From the NCBI GenBank assembly GCA_003141315.1, contig PLLP01000016.1, positions 14,459 through 73,804 of the forward strand: 59,346 nucleotides of DNA, written 5' to 3'. The notes under the pieces are model-generated. The model saw nothing but the letters and a program-made list of their open reading frames with translations, did no database searches and had not been told where the DNA came from. This DNA is from Phycisphaerales bacterium (lineage in GTDB: Bacteria > Planctomycetota > Phycisphaerae > Sedimentisphaerales > Anaerobacaceae). A program made the translations under genes and the position numbers. Every line of letters starts with the position of its first letter. Within the stretch, counting starts at the first letter, position 1. Positions 16,824 through 25,112 of this stretch are shown here, piece by piece.

Positions 16824-19800
16824 TCAATTACCATTTACCATCCACTCTTTTGCCAGTATAGCCAAGTCGGTAAAGTTGACAGAGCCGCTCTTGTTGAAAT
16901 CGGCACCATAGCACCAGGAAGGCGAGGAGCAGGTATGCAGCCAGAGCGATGCAAAGGCAGCGAGGTCGTAGCAATCGACTTTACAATCTTGCACACCGAT
17001 ACCCTGCGGGCCGGCAATATCGGCCTTCGGGCAGTTAAGTGGAGTAGTCATACGTATTTGATAAGTTCCGCCCGCCGGAGAGTCGTAGCCATTGGTTACA
17101 CTTACATAATACCTGCCTGTGACAGGGCAAGTCCAGATGATTTCCTGATTTTCCCAATACGCGAGTTCCTGTAATTGAGTATATCCGTCGCGGCCGTAGA
17201 GAGCCAGACAGGCATATTGGGCAGTTCCTTTAGTTAAATCGAAGGTGTAGACCCTGCCTGCATTGGCATCACAGGCGTACCAATCGGTCTCTCTTGTTTC
17301 TGCATTGATTTCGCCGTTATACCAGGTGCCGTTTTGCATCAATACCGGATTGTGCAGTACCAAGTTGATGCCGACGGTATTCTGCTGCGATAAAAACACA
17401 GGGACCGATGTTTCGATATCAAAGGCAGTCAAATCGAAAGGATTGTCAAAGCCGAACAGGGGTGTAAACGCCCTGACGTAACCATCCCAGCCGAGACCTA
17501 TTCCTTCGAGTTTGTAAGGGCCTGGTTCCGTAATTAAAGTTGACGCAACGACACTGTTTCCGGGGTCTTCAATATCAGTATAAGCCTGCACAAGGATAGG
17601 CTGTCCGCTGAAACCTGCGAGGCTTACCATTCCTGATATGCTGCCGACAGGGCCGATTTTAAAATGTGTATTGTTATCTTCGCCGTTCCCGTTGGACCCG
17701 CTCCAGCTCCATCCTTCGGAACTGATGGTTAAAAATCTGCCCGGCAGAAAAGAAATATTATCCCAGGGTATAGAAAATTCCAGGCCGTTTTCAGTGAGGC
17801 GGCCGTAGAAACCGCCTTTGCTTTCCCAATTGTTAAATCCATAAGTATTTGTCATCTGGTATATACTAGTTCCAATACCATACTGATTTATGGATATCCA
17901 GAACCAGAGGCTGCCTAAAGAGTCTTTGGAATCTGAGTTGTAGCTGAGATACAGGCTGTAAGTCACCTGGCGTGTATCGGTGGGCATAGTGTTGAGGTCG
18001 TAGAAAGTTACAAGTCCGTTGAGATAATAATCGTCATAGGCCAAATATAGTTTGTCTATGTCTATATCTTCGACCGGGCTGTTTTTGTTCCAGGTATCAC
18101 CGCTTATATCGGAGAAGACAAGCTGGTCCTGCAGCCACAGGGCGACCCAGCCGTCGTGGCCTAGTTGCCAGGGGTAATCTTCGTTTAAATAGAATAAGCC
18201 GCCCGGCTGCAAATCGAATAAAGTCTGCCAGTCGTATTGCGTAATACCGGGCAGGATGCCACCCATAGTTGCATCGTTATTCAGGCCGTGCCCGATAGTA
18301 TCAGGTTGTGGACCGTTCCACTCGTCAAATGCGGGCAGCAAATCGCGTGGATTGACCGGCTGCGGGTATCTGGTTGTTGAGCCGTATATCGGGTTGAGGT
18401 CGAGGGCCTTTTGTTCGATTTCCTGATTAAACAGTGTGCCTGATAAATTGTATATTGTGCCGTAATCGGGTCCCCAATATTCAAATGTGCCATTGCTTAT
18501 TCCGTTATTGTCTGCGCTTAGTGTCCCCGTGAATAAAGCGCCGCCCCATTGGCCGGGTACATCGTATTCCATTTCAAGTAAAATTTCATTGCCATCGATA
18601 TCAAAATTTCCAATTTTCCACGGGCCTGGTGCGCTATTGCTATCAGAGGCTGTAAAGGTTCCCGGCTCATTTGACGGAAGCCCGAGGATATCGTAATTTA
18701 ATGTCAAGTTCCATATTGTCGAAAAACCAGGGGCGTGCAAATGATAAATTTTTGTCGTTCTCATGGGATATGTGCCAACCGTATCATTGCTTAGGGAGTT
18801 TCGCAGGGTGATTAACCTAGCGTTTATTGTATCGCACATTTTCTTATCACTGGGGTCTATGTATAAAAGCTCATCATCCTGTGGATCAGTGCCGGGCGGG
18901 TTATCCTCGTTTTTGATGTAGTCTATCGCATTAAGATAATAATTGATTCCACTAATCAAATCCTGTCGAGCTTTTGCAAGAATGGCTGCCCCGTTATTGG
19001 AGTCATTTACTGTGGGCAGAACCTTCAATAAATCAGGATGTGGAGAAAACAAGTCATTGTTAATATTGAATGATTTGCCATAAACTTTCTGGATAAGCAT
19101 ATCGTTCGCATCAATATAAATGTCGTAGGCTGTCTTTGCCTGAAGCTGGCCTTTTAAGGCCGTTAATATGCCTTTGAGCAGGAGAACTTCGCCGTAGTCA
19201 ACTTCTACCGGATGCAGAAAACGGGAGTCCGGGTTGTAATCAGGAGATTCGGGATCGAACATACCAGAGTAGTAAGGGAAAAATATGCGCAACTCGCCCG
19301 GCTGGAGGTATATTTTGAATCGATTTCCAGGCTGGTCGCCAATCGAATTCAAATCAGCGATAATCTTGTCGATTTCCGGAATTAACGAGTCATCCAGGAT
19401 GTGTCGCATGCCCGGCAGGTCTGGAGCATCAGGCGGTATCTGGTAGTTATCATGCGAGTTAAGTTGTGCTTTGAATTCTATGCTGTTAGGCTCAAAAAAA
19501 GGAGACCAGTAATCACCGATTGTATCTATGCCGAATTTTTTTGCCAGCTCGATAACGCTATTTATTGAACCGCCGTCATCTCTGGCAAATAACATGGCCG
19601 TACCTGCAACAGCGCGGAAAAATATAAGCTGCCTGCTGCTTTTGCATTGCGGACACGCCGAGTCTTTTAGGCCGTTGTCAAACGTTTGATATGCAGATCG
19701 AACGCCGGACAATTTACCATTGAATAATAAAGCTCTGCCCGGAATAATGTAATTATTTGGTTCGCTGGCAACCGATTGAGCAGTCGCAAGAATAAGTATC

Positions 19801-19835
19801 AATAACGACAGTATCAAAATTGTTTTGTGTAACAT
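16824..19835 (-). CDS. Large secreted protein with a PPC-like domain and a C-terminal dockerin
   Basis: This 1003-residue protein has a Sec signal peptide (1-23), then a large unrecognised region with a CPQC pair near residue 55. A beta-rich segment at about 815-925 (ETRETDWYACDANAGRVYTFDL, CPVTGRYYVSV) resembles bacterial pre-peptidase C-terminal domains. The end (about 935-1000) is a type I dockerin with two Ca-binding repeats, IGVQDCKVDCYDLAAFASLW and ADFNKSGSVNFTDLAILAKEWM. Such dockerins are abundant in planctomycetes without classical cellulosomes. AGGAGG lies seven bases before the ATG, which overlaps the upstream gene by 22 bases. The protein is exported. Its substrate is unknown. Confidence 0.8.
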   Translation of the reverse strand: MLHKTILILSLLILILATAQSVASEPNNYIIPGRALLFNGKLSGVRSAYQTFDNGLKDSACPQCKSSRQLIFFRAVAGTAMLFARDDGGSINSVIELAKKFGIDTIGDYWSPFFEPNSIEFKAQLNSHDNYQIPPDAPDLPGMRHILDDSLIPEIDKIIADLNSIGDQPGNRFKIYLQPGELRIFFPYYSGMFDPESPDYNPDSRFLHPVEVDYGEVLLLKGILTALKGQLQAKTAYDIYIDANDMLIQKVYGKSFNINNDLFSPHPDLLKVLPTVNDSNNGAAILAKARQDLISGINYYLNAIDYIKNEDNPPGTDPQDDELLYIDPSDKKMCDTINARLITLRNSLSNDTVGTYPMRTTKIYHLHAPGFSTIWNLTLNYDILGLPSNEPGTFTASDSNSAPGPWKIGNFDIDGNEILLEMEYDVPGQWGGALFTGTLSADNNGISNGTFEYWGPDYGTIYNLSGTLFNQEIEQKALDLNPIYGSTTRYPQPVNPRDLLPAFDEWNGPQPDTIGHGLNNDATMGGILPGITQYDWQTLFDLQPGGLFYLNEDYPWQLGHDGWVALWLQDQLVFSDISGDTWNKNSPVEDIDIDKLYLAYDDYYLNGLVTFYDLNTMPTDTRQVTYSLYLSYNSDSKDSLGSLWFWISINQYGIGTSIYQMTNTYGFNNWESKGGFYGRLTENGLEFSIPWDNISFLPGRFLTISSEGWSWSGSNGNGEDNNTHFKIGPVGSISGMVSLAGFSGQPILVQAYTDIEDPGNSVVASTLITEPGPYKLEGIGLGWDGYVRAFTPLFGFDNPFDLTAFDIETSVPVFLSQQNTVGINLVLHNPVLMQNGTWYNGEINAETRETDWYACDANAGRVYTFDLTKGTAQYACLALYGRDGYTQLQELAYWENQEIIWTCPVTGRYYVSVTNGYDSPAGGTYQIRMTTPLNCPKADIAGPQGIGVQDCKVDCYDLAAFASLWLHTCSSPSWCYGADFNKSGSVNFTDLAILAKEWMVNGN

Positions 19836-20623
19836 TTTTGTTCCTCCTTTTTATCGGAATGATTATCTCCGCACACTGTTAATTGCGTATCGACACAAAT
19901 GTTTCTGCCCGCAATTTGTTTTCCACCGCTGTTTAGCGCATAAACACCATCGACTTTAAACAGCCCCTTTTCTATATCCCAATCTGCACAGTTGCACACC
20001 AATGTGTTTCCTTGAACAGTTTCTATTTTCACATATCCCCGCAATACCAGGCCTGTATGACCGTATGAGGTCATTGCCCTTCTGCTTTGGATGCTCAGAA
20101 ATAAATCGCCATCCCGGAAAACTTTATAGTCGAACCCGTTAATAATTATTCCGGAGATATTGCTCAAATCGATATTAATGCACCAATCATCCTTGCCAAT
20201 GAGAGTTTTTTGAGCAGCCCCGATGATGGTTCGTAAATCAGGCTGGGTGGAAGTGGAAGTTGATGTTGTTTGAGAGCGGCTGTATTGATAAAGGTTTAAT
20301 GACAGGTCGCGGAGCTTTATAGCTCTGTACAGCCCCGTCTTAAAGATGCCCAACTTATTATTTTCTACCGCAAGGCCCTTAAAATTCAGAGAGACTGCAG
20401 CTCTGCCATTTTCTTTAGGTTCATACTGTTGATAACTGAAGGCTTTCAATTGATTTTTGGGTAGTGTGGAAATCGCATTATTACTATGAGCTTCATTATA
20501 TGGTATCTTGAACTCATTTCTTGTTGTGATCTGTATTAGTGTCAGAAAAGAGAGCAGCCAAATAACTGAAAAGACAAAGTACGTTCCCATCCGCCGTTTT
20601 GGGGTTATTCCTCCGCTTTCCAT
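19814..20623 (-). CDS. Single-pass membrane protein, LptC-like
   Basis: This 269-residue protein has one N-terminal membrane anchor (about 13-32) and a periplasmic beta-rich part. The pattern from about 150 to 245 (FDYKVFRDGDLFLSIQSRRA, then LVLRGYVKIETVQGNTLVCN and GGKQIAGRNICVD) resembles the stacked strands of LptC/OstA-fold proteins that carry lipopolysaccharide. The similarity is by eye and modest. GAGGAG precedes the ATG. Its end overlaps the start of the dockerin protein by 22 bases, which implies coupled translation and perhaps a shared role at the envelope. Confidence 0.5.
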   Translation of the reverse strand: MESGGITPKRRMGTYFVFSVIWLLSFLTLIQITTRNEFKIPYNEAHSNNAISTLPKNQLKAFSYQQYEPKENGRAAVSLNFKGLAVENNKLGIFKTGLYRAIKLRDLSLNLYQYSRSQTTSTSTSTQPDLRTIIGAAQKTLIGKDDWCINIDLSNISGIIINGFDYKVFRDGDLFLSIQSRRAMTSYGHTGLVLRGYVKIETVQGNTLVCNCADWDIEKGLFKVDGVYALNSGGKQIAGRNICVDTQLTVCGDNHSDKKEEQKCYTKQF

Positions 20624-20799
20624 CTGATATTATCTCCTCTAACACTCTTATTAAAGCAGCTTACTTTTCTGAAAAACCTGCTTATATTGCCAGAATTAGC
20701 ATAATTAATCTTATGGGTTTTCTGAAGATATGTCAAGGAAATTCCTTTGAGGATTTGTTAAAATCTTGTGAATGGCCTCCATAATCCGCTTTTTTTGCA

Positions 20800-20828
20800 T
20801 TGCTGTTATTCCAAAATTATTTTATATT
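20800..20828 (+). promoter_or_regulatory. Candidate sigma-70 promoter of proC
   Basis: TTGCTG and TATATT are 17 bases apart, about 60 bases upstream of the proC start, in an otherwise gene-free 267-base gap between divergent genes. Confidence 0.4.
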
Positions 20829-20890
20829 GATTCCTGATAATTTTCGGGTGCAATTATACCTTCAGAAATTTTTTTAACAAGGAGAAGCGA

Positions 20891-21700
20891 ATGGCGACTA
20901 TCGGCTTTATCGGGGGCGGCAATATGGCAGAGGCCCTCATAAAAGGCATTCTTTCGGCAAAAGTGTATCAGCCAAAAGATGTTTTCGTAAGCGACATCAG
21001 GCCCGACCGTCTCAAATTTCTCGCCGACCAGTATGGCGTGCAGACCTTGGGCAGCAACAAAAAGCTGGCTGGTTCCGCTGACATTGTGATTTTGAGCGTT
21101 GAGCCGCAGCAGTTAAATGGCGTTCTGCTCGACATAAAGGATAGCGCGAGGCCCGATACCCTTTTTATTTCGATTGCCGCAGGCCGCAAAATTCAAAAAA
21201 TAAAAGACGTCCTCGGCAATGTAAATCTGATTCGCGTTATGCCCAACACGCCCGCCCGGATTGGCCAGGGGCTTTCCGGAATCTACGCACCCGAAAATAC
21301 AAAAGCAAGGCTCGATGAGGCTGCGTCTGTTTTTTCGTCTATCGGAAAGACCATTATTCTTGAAAACGAGGATATGATTGATGTTATCACCGCCGTCAGC
21401 GGCAGCGGACCTGCCTACTTCTTCCTGCTTATGGAAAATATGATTCAGGCTGCCGTCGAGCTCGGCTTTACACAGCAGCGGGCGACCGATTTAGTTATCC
21501 AAACCGCAAAAGGTGCGGCTCTTCTTGCGGAGTTTGCCAAAGATAACGGCCAATCGCCGGGTCAGCTTCGCGAAAAAATCGTTTCCCGCGGCGGAACAAC
21601 GGAAGCTGCACTCAAGGTATTTGCCGGGGGAAATTTCGGCGCTCTGGTGAATTCTGCCGTCAAAAAGGCACACGCCCGCTCCAAAGAGCTTTCAGCGTAA
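20891..21700 (+). CDS. proC: Pyrroline-5-carboxylate reductase
   Basis: This 269-residue enzyme makes the last step of proline synthesis, reducing pyrroline-5-carboxylate with NAD(P)H in the cytoplasm. The Rossmann motif GFIGGGNMAEALIKG is at 5-19. The catalytic C-terminal signature is around SGSGPAYFF and GGTTEAALKVF. Length is typical. AAGGAGAAG lies just before the ATG. It is a single gene, convergent with the ferredoxin 27 bases away. Confidence 0.96.
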   Translation: MATIGFIGGGNMAEALIKGILSAKVYQPKDVFVSDIRPDRLKFLADQYGVQTLGSNKKLAGSADIVILSVEPQQLNGVLLDIKDSARPDTLFISIAAGRKIQKIKDVLGNVNLIRVMPNTPARIGQGLSGIYAPENTKARLDEAASVFSSIGKTIILENEDMIDVITAVSGSGPAYFFLLMENMIQAAVELGFTQQRATDLVIQTAKGAALLAEFAKDNGQSPGQLREKIVSRGGTTEAALKVFAGGNFGALVNSAVKKAHARSKELSA

Positions 21701-21727
21701 TCCCGGTTCCGGCTATCGTGGTTTAAT

Positions 21728-21910
21728 TTATTCGACGGTGATTGCTTCAACCGGGCATTCGTCCGCCGCCTGCTGAACCGCCTCTTCCAGCTCCGCCGGA
21801 ACTTCATCGACGATTACTTCTGCCTTTTCCGACCCCATCTGGAATACCTCCGGACAGGTATCCACGCACAGCCCGCAGGCAGTACAACTGTCTTCTACTC
21901 GAACTGTCAT
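21728..21910 (-). CDS. [4Fe-4S] ferredoxin
   Basis: This 60-residue acidic protein has Cys9-x2-Cys12-x2-Cys15 and Cys52-Pro, the ligand set for one [4Fe-4S] cluster. Cys19-Pro is an extra cysteine at the position of the fourth ligand in two-cluster ferredoxins, but the second motif is otherwise lost. It serves as a soluble low-potential electron carrier. The redox partner is not evident from its neighbours (proC convergent, SRP RNA divergent). AAGGGG precedes the ATG. Confidence 0.92.
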   Translation of the reverse strand: MTVRVEDSCTACGLCVDTCPEVFQMGSEKAEVIVDEVPAELEEAVQQAADECPVEAITVE

Positions 21911-22046
21911 ATAGCACCCCTTCTCTATTTTCTTCGGAATCTGCTAATCACTTTTCACCCGGCAAATGTTTATGTTTTCGAAAAAAGATTATCTTTTTTG
22001 TTTCGAGGTGTCAATCTGAAAATTTTATGGAAATGGCAGTGTCATC

Positions 22047-22055
22047 TGCTATACT
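22047..22055 (+). promoter_or_regulatory. Extended -10 promoter candidate for the SRP RNA and dnaX
   Basis: TGC-TATACT is an extended -10 element. No good -35 is present. It would start transcription about 50 bases before the mature SRP RNA, so a 5' leader would have to be removed. Confidence 0.4.
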
Positions 22056-22113
22056 GAATGCTGTCGTTTATAAGCTTCCTTCAACGAGCGACCAGCGACG
22101 AGTAACTATTTAT

Positions 22114-22208
22114 GGCCGGGTCCCATGCAGGCAGGGCCTGCGAATTTGGTCAGGCGGGGAACCGAGCAGCCATAGCGGATGCCCAGCCGTGCCGTGGCAA
22201 ACCCGGCC
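22114..22208 (+). ncRNA. ffs: Signal recognition particle RNA, small bacterial type
   Basis: The 95-base segment folds as one long hairpin closed by GGCCGGGT at the 5' end and ACCCGGCC at the 3' end. The apical part carries the conserved SRP domain: GGTCAGG on one side, a GGGGAA tetraloop region, then GAGCAGCCA on the other. This is the binding site of Ffh, and the RNA is the 4.5S-type form without an Alu domain. A short T-rich tail follows. It lies 73 bases upstream of dnaX, an arrangement also known from Firmicutes. Confidence 0.93.
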
Positions 22209-22281
22209 TTCTTTGAATTGATGATTTATTATTGATTATTTTTAATTTGTAAGTTTGATTTTATAATGAATCGCATCGAAA

Positions 22282-23970
22282 ATGTACACAGTACTTGCAC
22301 GGAAATATCGTTCGCAAACATTCGATGAGGTTGTCGGGCAGGAGCCAATCTCGCGGACACTAAAAAACGCCATTAAAACCGGCAAAGTGGCACACGCATA
22401 CCTGTTCACCGGCACTCGCGGCGTAGGCAAAACAACAATGGCACGAATCCTCGCAAAGGCCCTCAACTGCCTTTCGGCAGATGCGCCGACTATAGAACCC
22501 TGCTGCAAATGCGACAGTTGCACCGCTGTCAACATCGGCGAAGATATCGACGTAATCGAAATCGACGGCGCCTCGAATAACAGCGTCGACAATGTTCGCG
22601 AACTAATTCAAAATGCTGCTTATCGGCCTGCGAGGGCGCGATTTAAAATATATATTATCGACGAAGTGCATATGCTCAGTATATCAGCCTTTAATGCGCT
22701 ATTGAAAATTCTCGAAGAGCCGCCCTCGCACATAAAATTTATCTTCGCAACCACCGAGCCTCAAAAAATTATCGCCACCATCCAGTCGCGCTGCCAGCGA
22801 TTCGATTTCAGCAATATAAGCCCCCGTGTTATCGCGGCACAGCTCGAGAAAATTCTCGCACAGGAAAAAATCGAGTATGAAAAAGACGTTGTTTTGCTGC
22901 TGGCTAAAATGGCAAACGGCTCAATGCGCGACTCTCTGAGCCTTCTCGACAGGCTCATCAGCACCGGCGAGCCTCTCACCGTCAAATTAGTTGAGGAAAA
23001 TCTCGGCTGCCCGGACAGCGAAAAATTATGGCAGCTAATCAACCGTATTGGCGACAATGACGCCGCCGCCGTCCTCGATTCTGTTGATGCCCTGATTACC
23101 GCAGGTTTCAGCGAAGTCCAGGTAGTCGATTTGATGATTGATTTCCTCCGCGACCTGCTGCTCGTAAAAACTGTCGGGACAAACAGCGAGCTTTTGATTC
23201 TTACAACCCAGCAGAAGCAAAAAGCGGAACAGGCCGCCCAAAAATTCGATATTGCATATCTTGTCTACCTGATTACCGCCCTCGAAAAAGTCCGCTGGCC
23301 CGTGAAAAATTCCGAAACCGCACGCCCCCTGCTCGAAGCGACGCTGCTGCGGTTCGCTCTCAGCGAGCATTTCCTCAACGTTGACCAATTGCTATCGCAG
23401 TTAAATAAAACCGGCAATGCGGACATAAAAAAAAACAAAATAACTGACGCCGTAAGCCTTCATCAGGCTGAACCCCCCGCGAAAAACAAGACGCCCGCCC
23501 CTCCTGCTTTGCCGGAAAGCGATGAACAGGACAGTCCCGATGTGAAATCAAAATCGCTTCAGTGTAATGACTTAAAATCTCTCCAGGAAAACTGGCAGCA
23601 GGTTCTCAAATCTGCCGGCGAAAAACTCGGCAACGGCACGACCGGCCTGCTCACGAGGGCGATGCCCACGCAATTGGATGCCGATTATTTAACGATTACC
23701 TTCGATGCGAACGCCAAAGTGCAGCACGATTTATGCAGGGCGAACGGCCGGCCTGAAAAAATCGAGGCCTCCCTGTCGGGTTGTTTCGGCAGACAGATTA
23801 AAGTCAAATTCGAGCTCGGCGACAAGGTTTTTACGCCTGCCGGTCTCGCCTCTGAAAAAAATGGAACTATCCGGCAAAAGGAAAATGAAATCGTCAGCGA
23901 ACCCGCCGTCAAAACGATTATTACCGAACTCGGCGCAGCCATTACCGGCATCGAAGATTTCGACGGCTGA
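22282..23970 (+). CDS. dnaX: DNA polymerase III subunit gamma/tau
   Basis: This 562-residue clamp-loader ATPase starts with MYTVLARKYRSQTFDEVVGQ. Walker A is GTRGVGKTT near residue 45, a zinc module CCKCDSC lies near 74, Walker B is in IDEVHML and the SRC sensor follows. Domain III ends around 370. After a Pro/Lys-rich linker, a tau-type C-terminal domain starts near 430. An A9 run at codons 382-385 could yield a truncated gamma form (see the separate entry). No Shine-Dalgarno site is evident before the ATG. It is downstream of the SRP RNA and convergent with carA, 20 bases apart. Confidence 0.96.
   Translation: MYTVLARKYRSQTFDEVVGQEPISRTLKNAIKTGKVAHAYLFTGTRGVGKTTMARILAKALNCLSADAPTIEPCCKCDSCTAVNIGEDIDVIEIDGASNNSVDNVRELIQNAAYRPARARFKIYIIDEVHMLSISAFNALLKILEEPPSHIKFIFATTEPQKIIATIQSRCQRFDFSNISPRVIAAQLEKILAQEKIEYEKDVVLLLAKMANGSMRDSLSLLDRLISTGEPLTVKLVEENLGCPDSEKLWQLINRIGDNDAAAVLDSVDALITAGFSEVQVVDLMIDFLRDLLLVKTVGTNSELLILTTQQKQKAEQAAQKFDIAYLVYLITALEKVRWPVKNSETARPLLEATLLRFALSEHFLNVDQLLSQLNKTGNADIKKNKITDAVSLHQAEPPAKNKTPAPPALPESDEQDSPDVKSKSLQCNDLKSLQENWQQVLKSAGEKLGNGTTGLLTRAMPTQLDADYLTITFDANAKVQHDLCRANGRPEKIEASLSGCFGRQIKVKFELGDKVFTPAGLASEKNGTIRQKENEIVSEPAVKTIITELGAAITGIEDFDG
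23427..23435 (+). other. A9 slippage site in dnaX
   Basis: Nine A residues lie in the linker between domain III and the tau-specific part. In the normal frame they encode I-K-K-N. If one A is gained, the reading ends at TGA 23445-23447 (388 residues). If one is lost, it ends at TAA 23441-23443 (386 residues). Both alternative frames stop within four codons. A small AGCCT/AGGCT hairpin lies 20 bases downstream. Confidence 0.6.
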
Positions 23971-23990
23971 TTTTAATTTGCAAAGCGTGT

Positions 23991-25112
23991 TCAGGAACGG
24001 GATGAACTCATAAGTTTTGTAAAAGAATCAAAGAGGTAATTCGAGTCGTGCGGGCCGGGCGACGCCTCGGGGTGATACTGGACAGAAAAAGCCTTATTTT
24101 TCCGGCAAATCAATCCTTCGTTGGTTCCGTCATTTAAATTCAGATGGGTGAACTCCACCGATTTGCCTTTAAGAGAATTCGTATCGACGCAGAAGCCGTG
24201 ATTCTGGCTGGTTATTTCAATCGTGCCCGTATGCAGATTTTTAACGGGGTGGTTTGCACCGCGGTGCCCAAATTTTAATTTGTAGGTCTTGCCCCCGAGC
24301 GCCAGGGCAAGAATCTGATGGCCAAGGCAAATTCCGAATATCGGCACCCTGCCGAGAAGCCGGTTAACGGTTTCAATGGCATAACTAACGGGTGCCGGGT
24401 CGCCGGGGCCGTTGCTCAGGAACACACCATCAGGCTTTTTTGCGAGGACATCTTCTGCTGAAGTCCTGGCAGGCACAACTATCACATTGCAGCCGTGCGA
24501 GCAGAGCAGCCGCAGTATGTTTCGCTTAATACCGAAATCGAACGCAACGACCTTAAATTTTTTGGAAGGGTTATTTTCGATGCCGGTAATTACATCCGTC
24601 ACCCCTTCGTTCCAGGTGTAAGGTTTTTTGACAGACACTTCTTCGACAATGTCCCTGCCGACCAGACCCGGGTATTTGGAGAGAATTTTGGCCAGCTTTT
24701 TGGTATTTAACTCCGCTGAGGAGATAACGCCTTTCATAGCGCCGGCTGTCCGGATGTGCCTGACGAGCTGGCGGGTATCGATGCCTTCGAGGCCGACGAT
24801 ATTATTGGCAATCAGAAAATGCCGTAGCGACTCTTTATTTCGCCAGCTGCTCGGGTATTCGCAGTTTTCCCTGACAATAAAACCGGCAGCGAAACTTTTC
24901 CTCGACTCGACATCATCTTTGTTCGTGCCATAGTTGCCAATCAAAGGATACGTCATCGTAATGATTTGCTCGTTATAAGATGGGTCAGTGAGGATTTCCT
25001 GATAGCCGGTCATACTGGTATTAAATACGACCTCGCCGCACCTGTGCCCTTTTGCGCCGAAGGATGTGCCTTCGAAAATTGTCCCGTCTTCCAGCAGGAG
25101 AATCGCTTTCAC
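23991..25112 (-). CDS. carA: Carbamoyl-phosphate synthase small subunit (glutaminase)
   Basis: This 373-residue subunit hydrolyses glutamine and channels ammonia to CarB for carbamoyl phosphate. The N-terminal CPSase_S domain (about 1-135) is followed by a class I amidotransferase. The nucleophile lies in [15 protein letters not shown], and the His/Glu pair is in [14 protein letters not shown]. Its ATGA start overlaps the carB stop by four bases, which gives translational coupling and equal amounts. It is the last gene of the nitrogen operon. Confidence 0.97.
   Translation of the reverse strand: MKAILLLEDGTIFEGTSFGAKGHRCGEVVFNTSMTGYQEILTDPSYNEQIITMTYPLIGNYGTNKDDVESRKSFAAGFIVRENCEYPSSWRNKESLRHFLIANNIVGLEGIDTRQLVRHIRTAGAMKGVISSAELNTKKLAKILSKYPGLVGRDIVEEVSVKKPYTWNEGVTDVITGIENNPSKKFKVVAFDFGIKRNILRLLCSHGCNVIVVPARTSAEDVLAKKPDGVFLSNGPGDPAPVSYAIETVNRLLGRVPIFGICLGHQILALALGGKTYKLKFGHRGANHPVKNLHTGTIEITSQNHGFCVDTNSLKGKSVEFTHLNLNDGTNEGLICRKNKAFSVQYHPEASPGPHDSNYLFDSFTKLMSSSRS

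Noticed and set aside
23427-23435. A9 in dnaX as a sequencing error breaking the gene
   Set aside because: With nine A residues the frame is open from start to stop and both halves match DnaX, so the count is right.
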